The notes under the pieces are model-generated. The model was not told where the DNA came from. It did no database searches and saw nothing but the letters and a program-made list of their open reading frames with translations. From the NCBI GenBank assembly GCA_034509735.1, contig JACGWO010000010.1:11669193-11733192 (forward strand): a stretch of DNA of 64,000 nt, given 5' to 3'. Each line of letters opens with the position of its first letter. Positions within the stretch are counted from its first letter, which is position 1. This document shows positions 21,649 to 33,477 of the stretch, one piece after another. The translations under genes and the position numbers were made by a program. Source of the DNA: Sesamum alatum. Taxonomy: Eukaryota; Streptophyta; Magnoliopsida; Lamiales; Pedaliaceae.

Positions 21649-23954
21649 TGTTAGAATAGGTGACCAGAAAGTCAATAGGTTTGGGCATTTTGTAACCTAT
21701 TGACAACTTGATGTAATGTAATACATGTAATGATTAAAATGAGTGTCATTACCATATTGGCTACTTTTTTTGTTTGTGCTCACGTTTTATATGTTAAAAT
21801 ATATTTTAAATTATATTACAACAAAGCCCATAGACCATGGTTAACAACTCATTGCACGTTGAGGCCAGACATTGGTTTTATGGTTATGAAACCAACTGAT
21901 AAGGGTTGGTCTAAAACATTCCAAGTTGAAGGACCTGAGACAGGGCATCGAGAGTCCTAATAGAGACTTTTTCCAAGATTCGTGATTCATTGATGAGTGG
22001 CCGGTTTCAATCGGCGATAGGCGTGGAAACCCTCATAACGATCTTGAGTGGGTTGAATCGACTGGGGTTGAGTCCGACTCAATTGACTCGGGGATCATCA
22101 TATGGAAGCTTTGGAGACTTAGTTCGGCTATATTGGGATCCTTTCGGTTCTGTTATTTACAGGAGGGCGGTAGATTAATCACCCTCAAACCTTGAGAACC
22201 ATCGACAGTAAGACACGAGGGGGTTGTCATACTTGGAATTGGCGAGAGTGGCATTCTGTAAGATGATCATTATAGGCTTGTCCAGTGCCAGTCAAAATGT
22301 GTAGCAATGACGGTGGGTTTAGCAAGCAGGATCGTCCCCTGCTCAGTATGTGACAAGGTAATCTCCTACTGCACTCGAGATAACGTTCATCGCTGCTTTG
22401 AACAGTGGCTAGTGGTTTTGAATCGAGACAAGAGGAAATGGTTCGTGTGTCGAGAATGCAATGGAGGCACTGGCCGTAAGTCTGCGGAGTATTAAGCAAG
22501 ATGCCTATCAAGAATGGGAACCAACGAGCCCATTTCCATTACCCTAGACTATGGTCGGAGACGGTAGACGAAGGACCGTTACCCGTACGAAATCGGCGCC
22601 TAAATTCAGCCAAAACATTCCACTAGTCTCTAGTGCATGGACCTTGCTAGACGCCACCATCGGTAAACGAGCCCTTTTGGAATCAGGGCCTAAGTCTAGC
22701 TGAGGGTGGACCTAAGGGTCAACCACAAATCACCCGACAGAAGGTGGATAAATTGACTTGGAGTCAACTTTTGGAGGATGATTAGGAGTAATTGGATTAA
22801 CTAAGGATTGTCATTGGATGGGCGGACCGATATTGTAACTCGGGCCTCATTTTAATCTGGTAAATTGAATGATTTATCGGTTAATGGGAGAATACAAAAA
22901 TTGACTCTTTTAATTGAATTAAAATAGATTAATGGAAATTATTAAGTGGATATCCTTTGAATTAAATGGGATTTAATTTTGTGCTCGTTTGTAATGGATT
23001 ACAACAAAACCAGTCATTAAATTGGTCTAAGGGTGTGTTAAATACCATTTGAAAGTTGAAGAAGTGGACTTCTTCCCAACAAGCATGGCCGAAAATTTAC
23101 CCTCTTTTGGAAGGATAAAATCGGCCAGCAAGTGAGAAGTCATGGCCTTGATGAAGGGTTTGACTTGTCTCTTTCTGTAGGGGAAATCAAAATTCAATCA
23201 AGCCTCTTTCATTTGATATGTAATTAGATCATACCTCTTATGAGATAGTAGGCTGGATTGAATGAATTGGTGGGATTGTTGGAAATGTATCTAACATCTT
23301 GGATGAACCTAGACCATTCCAATAATCACATTAATTTAGTATATATATATGAGTAAATATACATCATCATAGCTAAGTGGAATTACATTTTAATCTTTTT
23401 TTAGGAAAAAGAAGAAACACACTCCCACTTCTTCAGCAAATTCAGCCCTCTTCTACACACATACTACCTCTTTGTTCTTTCATTGATCTTGGATCATTTT
23501 TGAGGGAACAAAGCTAGATCAAGAAGAAACACTAACATCAATAGTGTCTGTTTTCTTGGATCGTATCCTCTTAGCATTCCGTTTCTATAGCAAGAGACAC
23601 GTATCTCTTTCGGTGTCGGTTGGACTTCATCTAGAGGTCCATACGTTTTTTGAAAAAAAAAACTTTTTAAATGAAAAACCATATCCGGAGAGGAACAACT
23701 CTGTGTACGCCGTGCAAGAAAGTTAATTACAAATGTAATTGTTCATTTTACAGCTATGTAGTTTCATTTCTACATTCTAGGCTCTTATGATAATGTGTAC
23801 GCTTTTATATTATCATATTCGTACATCGAGATGGCCCGTGAGGAATCCAAGGGTACACCCCTGGGATTTTTGATGATAATTGCTTTTATTTTATGCAATA
23901 TTTCGCATTCCTCGCTTCCGCTCGCGCTCCGCCGGCGGATACACTTGTCCTTCA
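21649..23954 (+). mobile_element. Lone copia LTR (B-type subfamily)
   Basis: Starts TGTTAGAATAGGTGACC and ends CACTTGTCCTTCA. It resembles the LTRs of element B and the solo LTR at 58130 (on minus) throughout, including the GACGCC/CCATGG block near 22630 and an imperfect copy of the LTR hairpin near 23845. The five bases outside (AACTT and TGTTG) do not match, so it may be a rearranged or old copy. The right flank is LINE sequence. Confidence 0.75.
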
Positions 23955-24487
23955 TGTTGAGCCGCAGTTCGCCACACCAATGGTTATATGTTAGGGAGTG
24001 CCAACAAAATTTTACAACCAATATGATAAACAAAGGTACACTTTAGTGTACTAGATGGGAAAAATTGAGGAGTTTCGACGTTGACTTTCTGACTGTGGGT
24101 TGCAAGACATGGGTGATCATGGTTATTGCTTTTCACTTCGTGTAACAGCCGCGATGAACCCCATATAGTTCGAGCACGCCTGGATCGAGTTGTTTGCAGC
24201 ATTCGGAATGGGCTTCTTAGTTCCCAAAGTTGGCGTAATCCACGAATGCTCCTTCGACTTTAGACCACGCAATAATATGCACTAGTCTGAATCAAGGTAC
24301 TGACATGTTCTCACCAGGGAAGAAGCGTCTATTTTGCTTTAAAGCCGCATGGACTATGTCTAAGGTATGTGGCTATGTCATCCACATAGGTGGGGTTCCG
24401 TTGATGCCAGCCAGTTCCGTAGAGAAACTGAGATTAGTAGTATACGGAGCTGCAAGTTAGCCGTTTATTGAACTATGACCACATAAT
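23955..24487 (+). pseudogene. LINE (L1-type) ORF2 piece 1: endonuclease
   Basis: In shifting frames the sequence reads like the end of the AP-type endonuclease of plant LINEs: MGKIEEFRR, LSDCGLQDMGDHG at about 24054-24125, then VRARLDRVVCSIRNG at about 24170-24215, and a DFRP segment near 24262. Stops and frameshifts throughout. It runs directly into the MITE at 24488. This is the first of four pieces of what appears to be one LINE. Confidence 0.7.
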
Positions 24488-24772
24488 GGATATTATATTT
24501 ACACCCCCTAATCTACAGTCTATTTACACAAATCACCCCTTACCTTTTTGTATAATTACAGAAACCACCCTTGATAGCCAAAAAATAGGGGGTACTTGTG
24601 TAATAATATCGATACTCTTGAGGGGTGTAAGTATAATTTTCTAAAAAAAATAGGGGTAGTTTGTGTAAATGAACTTACATTTCTAATGGGTGTATGTGTA
24701 ATTATTCAAAAGGTAAGGGTGGTTTGTGTAAACAGAACATATAGGTTAAGGGTGTAAATGTAATTATCCCCC
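24488..24772. mobile_element. MITE inside the LINE
   Basis: 285 bp; ends GGATATTATATTTACACC and GGTGTAAATGTAATTATCC. Same family as 20057-20302. LINE coding similarity resumes after it, so it inserted into the LINE. Confidence 0.6.
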
Positions 24773-25861
24773 ATATAAATTTTGGTAACACTATTTGTTG
24801 AAGGAGATAGATTAGCAGGTTTGTGATCTTCAATAGGGTGCTCTTCTCATAGAAAATCATAGAAAGTTGGAACCACTGAGGATGGAGCTTTGACGAACTG
24901 AAAACACGCAAGAGATTGTTGTAGAAGCAATAAGCTAAGGTAACAATGGGTAAATGAGGGAGACACGAATACCGTATTCTTTCATGCACGGGTTTATCGA
25001 TTTACATAAATAGAGTAATTATTCACACGCATCAAAGATGACAATGATCAACCAGTGGAGGGGGACCAAGGAGTGTGTAATATTTTTTGGATCACTTTGG
25101 AGAGATATTTCATTCCACACAACCCTCAATACATAAAAATGAAATGAGATACGTATGTTGTGGAAACCGAGTGATGAAAATCAATGAACAAGGACCTTCT
25201 TTGCCCTTACTCCACGTAGGAGGCCAAGTACGCCCTAAAACAAATGCATCCTTACAATAACTAGGACCGGACGGTGTGTCCCTTGTTTTCTTTCAGAAAT
25301 ATTGGCATTATAGCTGCTCTGATATTTGGTGTGCGTTCTTGACTTTCTTAATAATTTCTCCTTGTAATATCAACTAATTTCACTCATATTGTTCTCTACC
25401 TAAGTGTGCTAACCTGGACAAGGTCTCCCATTTTAGGCCTGTTTGTCTCTGTAATGTCGTCTATAAGATTGTCTCTACATAATGGACCCTCGCGATCCAC
25501 TTTTTTCCCTGGTTAATTATCGATAATGTGCTCATCACGTGCGAATTAATTTATTTCCTCTTGCACAAATACTGGGGTAATGCAGGTCATGTGTCTTTTG
25601 AAGCTCGGTATATAAAGCCTAATGATTATGGGGCATTGTCTTTTCTTGAGAGGGTATTACTTAGACTAGGTTTTAATATGAATTTTCCTAATCATCGTCT
25701 ATGTTTTTATGGTTACATATTCTTTTATGCTTAATGGGCCTTAGTTTAGTTTCTTGCAATCTAAAAGGGGCCTCTATCAAGAGATCTTTTATACCCTAAT
25801 CCTTTTCTTGTTTGTGCTGGAAATTTAGTGGCCCTTATTAGCCAATCCAAATAGGAGACAT
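24773..25861 (+). pseudogene. LINE ORF2 piece 2: linker and first half of reverse transcriptase
   Basis: Several frames give typical plant LINE sequence in the right order: GDTNT-FFHARVYRF (about 24960-25000), ITRIKDD (about 25026), GPDGVSLVFFQKYWH (about 25268-25312), KCANLDKVSHFRPVCLCNVVYKIVS (about 25402-25477), a KP(N)DYGALSFLERVLLRLGF block (25615-25671), then GYIFFYA and RGLYQE up to 25861. Many stops and frameshifts. The break at 25861/25862 is exactly where a copia LTR starts. The next expected RT motif appears at 41545. Confidence 0.78.
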
Positions 25862-26756
25862 TGTTCGAATAGGTGACCAGAAAGCTAATTAGACTTGATA
25901 TTTTTGGAACTATTCTTCAATCTTTATTGCAAAGTAATATTATTATGATGAATAAGGTAAGTATTCATTCAATGATTAATGGGCTTGTTGTGCTTAGTAT
26001 TAAAATTGAACAAGCGTTTCAATGTCACAATAAATGCCCACAGACCAAATGGTTAAACCCATGAAGTTGGGTTGTGCATAGGTCGGCTATGAAAAACAAA
26101 TTCTGAGGGTTCGGTCTGAAATGTTCCAAGTCGAGGACCTCAAGACTAGGTATCGAGTGTCCTACAAAGACTTGCATTAATTATCGCATTCACTGGGTGA
26201 GTGCCCAGTTTTGTCGGTGATAGACGTAGTCGTCTGTGCAGTTTTAGTGGATTTGGTCAACCAAGATGTTGAGCCGGTTGAACTAACTCCGGGGAATCGT
26301 CATATAGAAGCTTTTGAGCTTGGTCGATATGACTAGAACTCCCGAGTCTGGTAGTAGGGCATTAGTCCTCGAATTTGAGGAACCATGACAGTCATATGCA
26401 TATGATGGTTGTATCTTAGATTTAGCAAAGAGATGTCCGTATTTGGGATGCATTCATTATAAGTCTTATCCAGTGCAGTTGGAATATGCAGTGAGGACGG
26501 TGGGTTCCAAGATAGGATCCGTCACGTGTCAGTATATGACAATCAAGTCCCCTATGCGCTCTGAGACGGTTTAAGCTCTTTGCGTCTATGGCCACAACAA
26601 TTGGTATCGAGTAGGGAATGGTTTCCTATGTCAATAAATAAAGCAAACACGTCTCGAGTCACTAAGAAAAAGCTGTCCAGTCAAGTATGGGAACTGATGC
26701 CAAATTTCATGCTCCAGACTTAGAGACTTAGACCGGGAGACAACTGATGGAAGGAC
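25862..26756 (+). mobile_element. Outer copia LTR, left part
   Basis: Starts TGTTCGAATAGGTGACC and follows the E-type LTR, but ends abruptly after GATGGAAGGAC where element E begins. Its right part appears at 40287-41497; about 130 bp between them is missing. Left flank in the LINE is GACAT and right flank GAACT, only a partial match. Confidence 0.75.
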
Positions 26757-28983
26757 TGTTAGAATAGGTGACCAGAAAGCCAATTGGATTGGCAGTTTTG
26801 CAAACGGTACTATTTAGCAATCTTTATAGAAGTAATATTGACTGATGGATATAGTAAGTATTCATCTGTGGCACTATGTGTTTGTTGTGCTTACTGAGTA
26901 CGTTAAACGGCGTTTCAACGTCACAACAAATGCCCACAGACCAATGGATAACCCATGTAGTGGTCTGTGCATTGGATGGCAGCTATGAATCCAACTTCTA
27001 AGGGTTGGTCTGGAATGTTCCAAGTCGAGGACCTCTAGACAAGCATCGAGGTTCCTATAGAGACTTGGACTAACGATTGCATAAATTGAATGAGTGCTGT
27101 GTTTCATCGGCGACATACGTTGGACGTCTATGCAATATTAGTGGGTTAGTTGACAAGGATGTCAGTTGACTGAACTGACTCACGGGAATTGTCATATGGA
27201 ATCCTTGGAGGCTTGGTCGGTATGACTGGAAGTCCCAGCTCCGATAGTACGAGATTAGTCCTCGGCACTTGAGGAATCATGGCAGTCGCATGCATATGAT
27301 GGTTGTATCTAGGATCTGGCAAGAGATGTCCGTATCTGGAAACGTTCATTATAAGCCTTATTCAGTGTTGTCGGAAATATGTATTGAGGACGGTGGATTC
27401 CAAGATAGGATCCATCACCTGTCAGTTTATGACAGTTGAGTCTCCTATGCGCTCTGAGATGGTTTAAACTCTTTAAGACTGTGGCCACAACGATTGGTCT
27501 AGTAGGGAATGGTTTCCTATGTCGATTAATAGAGCAAACCTGTCTCGAGTTATGAGCATAGTTGTCTAGTCCGGGATGGGAACCGACGCCCAATTCCATG
27601 CCCTAGACTTAGACTGGGAGACTGACGATGGAAGGACCATACTCGTATGGAACTCGGGAGCCTAAATATTCACGTCAACATTCACCTAGTCTGTAGTGCC
27701 ATGGACCGTTGCTAGACGACCACCCATGGTGACCGGCGTTTTTTGATTAATGGTTAATTGAAAAACAGTTAATTAAATTAGATTTAATTAACCAATTGTG
27801 TTGGACACAAGCCCAAGTCTAGCTGAGGGTGAACCTAAAGAGTCACACACAAATCACTATGGAATTGGTAGAATTAATTTGGAATTAATTCTAGAATAAG
27901 CGAATTAATTTAATTGGATTAAATTAATTCAAGGAGAAAAATAAATGATTGGGTCATTTATTAGGAAATTCATTTGATGGATGGTCCAAGAATTAATTAA
28001 TTGGATTAGTTAATTTTTGAACATAGAACCTATAAATTAATTGGATTAATTTATCGGGTTGGATTAATTAATTGATTGAATCAATTAATTAGAGTTTGGA
28101 CTTATGTTTATTTAATTGGATTAAATAAACCTATGGGCTTCAATTAGATTGAGAGTAATTGGATTAATTAATGCCCAATGGACTTTGTTTGGACTTAATT
28201 TAATTAGATTAAATAAAAGTCCAAGACTAGTAGTCATAGTCCATGGGAAAATACAATTTTAAAGCAAGTGAAGGAGGAATTAAAATCCTCCACATGTGAG
28301 ACACATGTGACCAGCCTTTATATGGTTTGGCGGGTGGTTTATTTTCTCTAAAGGTGCATGGTTATGTCGATAGTGGTGTGTGTATGTAGGTTACTTTGGA
28401 AGTTAACTATAAAAGTTGAATTTTGAATTCAACAATTCTATATATACAAAACTATTCACATAACTTGCATGGCATGTTTTTGTACGAATTTTTCCAGCAA
28501 AAACTCTCCAAAATCTCTGAAAAAAACTGTCCTTCTTGTGTCCATACCTTTTGGAAAGGTTTGAACTAAAACATTCCAAAATCACTAATCAATATGTTGT
28601 TTTGGAAGCGTTTCTTCTTCACTTCTCTATTTCTATCTAGGAATAGATTAGAGAACTATTCTATAGTGTGGTGTGGAAAAATTAGAGGAATTCTAATTTG
28701 GATCCTTAAGTGAACGGAAGAAAAAACGGGAAAGAGAACAACGCATGTACTGGTTCTACGTGTGATGATCAAAGGTTGATTTTCTTTATGTTTTCTTGTA
28801 TTTGTTTTTCATATCCTTTTAGCCACATGTCCAGCATTTTTCTACTCTTTTATTTATGCTTTGACATACACCGAACGTCCAGGAACTTCAAAGGGAACAC
28901 CCCTTTGAACCCGTTTTAAATTATGCTTTAAATTCACGGTTTTACGCTTCTGTTGCATTCTCGGGCCGTATCCGATTCTTTTA
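26757..28983 (+). repeat. 5' LTR of element E
   Basis: 2227 bp from TGTTAGAATAGGTGACC to GATTCTTTTA, just before the PBS. Holds many TAATTGGATTAA-type repeats (27755-28215) and a perfect 9-bp LTR hairpin at 28887-28909 (TTCAAAGGG / CCCTTTGAA). Confidence 0.88.
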
Positions 28984-28984
28984 G

Positions 28985-29001
28985 TGGTATCAGAGCCCGG
29001 T
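28985..29001 (+). other. Primer-binding site (element E)
   Basis: TGGTATCAGAGCCCGGT, initiator-Met type, one base after the LTR. Confidence 0.88.
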
Positions 29002-30866
29002 TCGGTGTTGTGGCAATATGATTAGCATGTTATTATGTGTTAAGCATGAAGAACGTGTTTAAATTGCTTTTCGAAAGCATGATTTATGGATTTAAAGTAT
29101 GATAATATGTATAGAAAATATGTGTTAATTTTGGTTTTGAAATTATGGATATCCATGCATTTTTTAGAATTGGATTTTTCTGTAAATGCCTGTTTTTGTT
29201 TCAATTTTTATAGCAGAAAGTTAAAAACAAAAATTGGTGAAAAATGGTGCCGGCTGCCCGACAGGGGCAACAGGTGCTTGCCCGCGGGTGCGTGCCCGTG
29301 CTCTGTTGGGCGTGCGCGTTTCGCGTCTGGGATGGCTGGCTGGTAGGCAACGCTGTTTGGTGCCGTTTTTTTCCAGAAAATTTGATTTTCCTGATTTTTG
29401 CTAGTTTTCTGAAATTATTAATTTTGTCATATTTTAATTTTCAGTTAAATTTGATTTTTCTATAATTATTTTTATACCTTAGATTATTTTGGAAATGGTT
29501 TCCAAACCAAAAAAAAAAAAAAAGAAAAATTGTTTGTACATTGGATGTATAGTCGATATCCATATTTTTAATTGCATTATTAATATGATATTTTTTGTAT
29601 TTTATTATGTTTATTGTTTTAGATATTGGATATCATTTATAAATGCATGGGATGTATTTATATGCTTGGCATGTTTATATTTGATATAAATATGTTTTGT
29701 TGTCGTTTATTTGATGAACAATAAGGATGATTACTAGCCCTTTTTAGACCTATATATAGTTTAATTTATTGTTGGGTGAGGCCTGCGTGCCTCTTTGTTT
29801 TTCTTCTCTCTATCGTTTTTAGCCTTGAAATAATAAGGCTTTCTTCCTCTCCTTTAATGTACTCTCCCCGACTTATGATTGGGGTTTCTTTTAAGTTGCA
29901 ATGAGAGTAGATTAGGTTGTGAGGCTTTATTTTTATTAAATGGAAGCTTCCAAGGAGAATGAATGTCCGGTGGACGGAGCCCACGTGGAAGGTCAAGAAG
30001 AACAAAGGAGGATTTTAGAAGGCCCCATTAAAATTATAATGGGATGAAAAAAATTGTAATAGTGTAGGCTTACCCTAGATTGACCATAGATCCACTGCGG
30101 GCTCAGTGGATCACTTAGGAACGGGCTTGTGATCATCCTACAGGGGCGTGCTAGGCTTCTTTTACACGTGTTCAGTGTTTTAATGCTTTATTGTATGATG
30201 TGTTTAGAGTGCATCTATTTACATTGAATGTTTAAAACTTGAGCATGCAAAACAGTAATAATGATGAGGTCTCGGTCTTACAAAATGATAACTCTCACTT
30301 GGATGGTCCAAGTAAATATTAGGCCCAAAATGGAATTAAAGCCAAATGGTTTGATTATTCCAAGCCTTCCATCCATAGCAATATAGTGAGGAAGCTACTT
30401 TCACATGTTCGTGGTCTCACGAGTCGTGCCATGTTTGGAATGGAAGAAAGCTGCACTGTTGTTGTGAACGAATGGAATATGCTCCTATTTTCCTGTCTCA
30501 CGAGTCATAGGGGGCGATAGTTGAGATATTCATTTGGTTGATGGGTCGGTCCTAACGGTGAGTAACATGATTCGCTTGGAGTCCTTGGGATCATGTGAAA
30601 AGACAAGGCAAAAATATCTTGGGGATCTTATTGGATGAGAATGGTATAGGTTACTCCCACAAATCATTTTTCCGTGTGAATCGTAAAAGCGGGCATGGAG
30701 AATTGCGGTTGTGGACTCCAAGCCCACTAGAAAATGGTTTTTCGAAAACCCCACTTGAGAGTGGTGGGCTTTTTGAAGAAATAGTTGGGACTAAAGACCA
30801 AGTCTTAACTTGAAATCAATATTATTATAATCTACTAAATTTCGGCTTTACATTTTGAATGTAGAT
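29002..30866 (+). other. Leader of element E
   Basis: Same block order as element A. It has a short GC-rich part (29245-29350), pyrimidine-rich stretch (29770-29820), hairpin 30089-30112 (perfect GATCCACTG / CAGTGGATC), and palindromes at 30418-30428 and, degenerate, 30499-30509. Non-coding. Confidence 0.75.
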
Positions 30867-31760
30867 ATGTAAGAATCACTCGCTGTAATTCTTGAGACTA
30901 ATAAATTTGACGGAGCAAACTATATCGATTGGCTGCAAAATCTGAGGATTGTCCTCGATTTCGAAGACCAGGCTTACGTTCTGGATAAGCCTCTTCCTTG
31001 GATCTTGCCAGAGGGTCCTCATCAGAAGAGCGTTTGACGTTCAATGACTGGCAAGAGGACAACGCAAGGTCCGCAGCATCATATTGGCATCCATGACTAA
31101 TCAGATCCAGAAACAGTATGATCGGCTGGATGATGTTAGCTCGATAATGCTCCGCATGAAAGACATTTATGCGGTGCCGGACTGGCATATTAGATATGCT
31201 GCGACGAAGGCATTTTTCGGAGCTAAGATGACAGAAGGGTCGTCTGTACACCAGCATGGAGTGATGATGCTATCCCTAGTGGAGAAGCTCAAAGACCTCC
31301 GAGCTGATATTGGAAAAGAGACGTACATTGACGTGATTCTTCAGTCTCTTCCTTCCTCTTTTGACTCGTTTATCATTTACTATAACATGAATGAGCTTGA
31401 AAAAGACCTTCATGAGTTGATAAACATGTTGGTCCAAATACGAGGCAACGATTGAAAAGTCTGCGACGTCTGTATTGGTTGGCGAGGCTTCATTCTCAAA
31501 AGCGAAAGGCAAAGGGGCTGGACACTGGAGGAGGAAGAAGAGTAAGACAAAATCAGCCGCTGCAAGCGCTCAGAGCGCTCCTGTCGCCATGCTGGGCATG
31601 GGCAAAGGAAAAAGGAAGGTGGTTCGGCAGTCAAGGATTGTAAAAGATGTTTGCATATATTGCCGTGAAAAAGGGCATTGAAAGAGGGAGTGTCCTAAAC
31701 TCCTCTCCAACCAAGGTGCATTTGATTTGAGCTTTAACATGATTACTATTCTACTTTTTG
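30867..31760 (+). pseudogene. gag: gag remnant (element E)
   Basis: The start ATG is followed at once by TAA because two bases of the usual ATGTCTAAG are lost. LETNKFDGANY and WLQNLRIVLDFEDQ follow, and the longest clean stretch is 31084-31455 (MTNQIQKQYDRLDD to LINMLVQ). A frameshift then leads to the basic linker and an interrupted zinc knuckle (CIYCREKGH then a stop). Decayed. Confidence 0.82.
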
Positions 31761-31906
31761 GGTAAATTTAAAAAGGATCAGTCGACCCGGTCTACGAATC
31801 TCTCTTTCTAAGAGATAAGACTCAATACAAAAATATTCATAAGGCATTCTCCGGATAATTCAAATCGAAGCAATTGGATGGGCAGATCTTTTTATCTGCC
31901 GATCTA
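31761..31906. other. About 145-bp insertion of unknown origin in the protease region
   Basis: Gag-protease similarity stops after TTTTGGGTA (about 31763) and resumes at GGATACCAGCTGTAAAGC (about 31911), the VLDT-CGAH position. The material between matches nothing else in the window. It is too short to place. Confidence 0.4.
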
Positions 31907-33477
31907 TTCAAGGATACCAGCTGTAAAGCTCACATCTGCAAATGGTTTGCAGGAAATGGGAAGGAGTAGAAGTCTAAGATGGAGATGATTCTAAAGCTAG
32001 GCAATAGCTGGGCTATTGCTGCAAAAGCTATAGGATCAATTAGGCTTGGCCAGTGATCATGTTTAGGATAGAGTTGATAGGTCACAATTATGTAACCTAG
32101 CATGACCAAATTATGTTATTCTATTATTGGACAATTAGGATTACATGTTTTTGATCAATAAAAGTTTCTTTTATTTGACAAAGAATGGTTATTCTTGTAT
32201 GCTAGGTTGTTTGCATAATTGTTTCAAATATTATCCTATAATTAGATTATGAATGCTCAAAACAAATGGTATAATGGATAATCAAGAAAAACTCACAGAT
32301 TTGACATGCAAAGCTAGGCCACGTTCCTCTAGATAGGATAAGGAGGTTAGTAGATTCAAGGAGTCTAGAAACAGACAATTTGAGCCTACTAGCTTGCAAG
32401 TCCTTCCTGAGCAGGAAGATGGCCAAGAAGCTCTTTGTTGGACAAAGTATGCTTGCTAGTGGTCTGTTGGATTGGATCTAGTCAGACGTCTGTAGGTCAC
32501 TGAATACACAAGACCAGTAGAGGGTTGACAAGTCTAAGGCCTTTGGAAGGCTTAGGGAATTAGATTTGAAGTGGGAACCAAACTGGTTGCAAAATTAACC
32601 TTCAATTGGATCGAGTAGTGTGTATTTATTGGGAGATTTTGATGTATCTAAATGGTAATGGAATTATCACTCAGTGGAATTCTTCCTTGAGCGCCACAAT
32701 TGAACGATGTCTCTGATAACGGAGGAATCGAACCTTGTTGGACATTTCGGCTGATGTTTCACTGAACTACCTTGGCCCATCTGAGCGTATTCTTAAGACA
32801 GTAGCCAAATTGTAAAACATGGCACTTTCTAAAGATTGAGGCCCAGACACCATATTAGATATGGCATGGCAAGCCTATATCCCATAATGTACTTGAGTAT
32901 GTAGGACGGTCTTGCATACATCAAGGGACTAGTGGGAGGCAAACTAGGTTTGCACAGGTTCATGTGTTGTCCTAAGGGAAATTAGATTTGAGAGGATAAC
33001 CGGTGTGAGGAGTAGCTCCTTGAGGAATCAAGTAGAGCGACACTTCAGTACGATATAGCAAACATCATTTGAAATCAAGTTTTCTCACTGACTATATTCT
33101 AGTCCTCATAAGGACGACTAGGATATCTTACATAACTGAGAGGAACAGGTTTCTGGGTCAGTGCGGTTAATTAGATTATAATCCAAAAGACATAAGGAGA
33201 AGCAATGTTGGACATTGGATCGAATCAATAGCTTGGAGTAGTGTGATTCGACATAGAATTCAAACTAGGTTTGGAACTCCATGTAAGTAGAATATTCATT
33301 TTGATGAGTTCATATGGGGTATGACTCAATCGGTAACGAGCTTGAGGGTCAGTGGGAGTTCGGTTGTGCTGCCAATGTTTAAAGTGTATAACCTCTTATT
33401 CATTTGGAATGAATTTAAGATGTTAGGAAACACTGAAACACGAACGTTGTTCATGCAATTCTCCATGAAAGGAATTG
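31907..33477 (+). pseudogene. pol: pol remnant (element E), left of the solo LTR
   Basis: Recognisable only in fragments: protease flank at 31911-31960, integrase finger and spacer at about 32310-32500 (HV-L-R-RRLVDS, RKMAKKLFVGQS), integrase core pieces, and an RT piece near 33320-33470 that includes FSMK. Dense in stops and small deletions, much more decayed than element A. Confidence 0.7.

Noticed and set aside
21644..23959. Calling 21649-23954 a clean solo LTR
   Set aside because: Ends are clear but flanking AACTT and TGTTG differ, so simple insertion followed by recombination is not supported.
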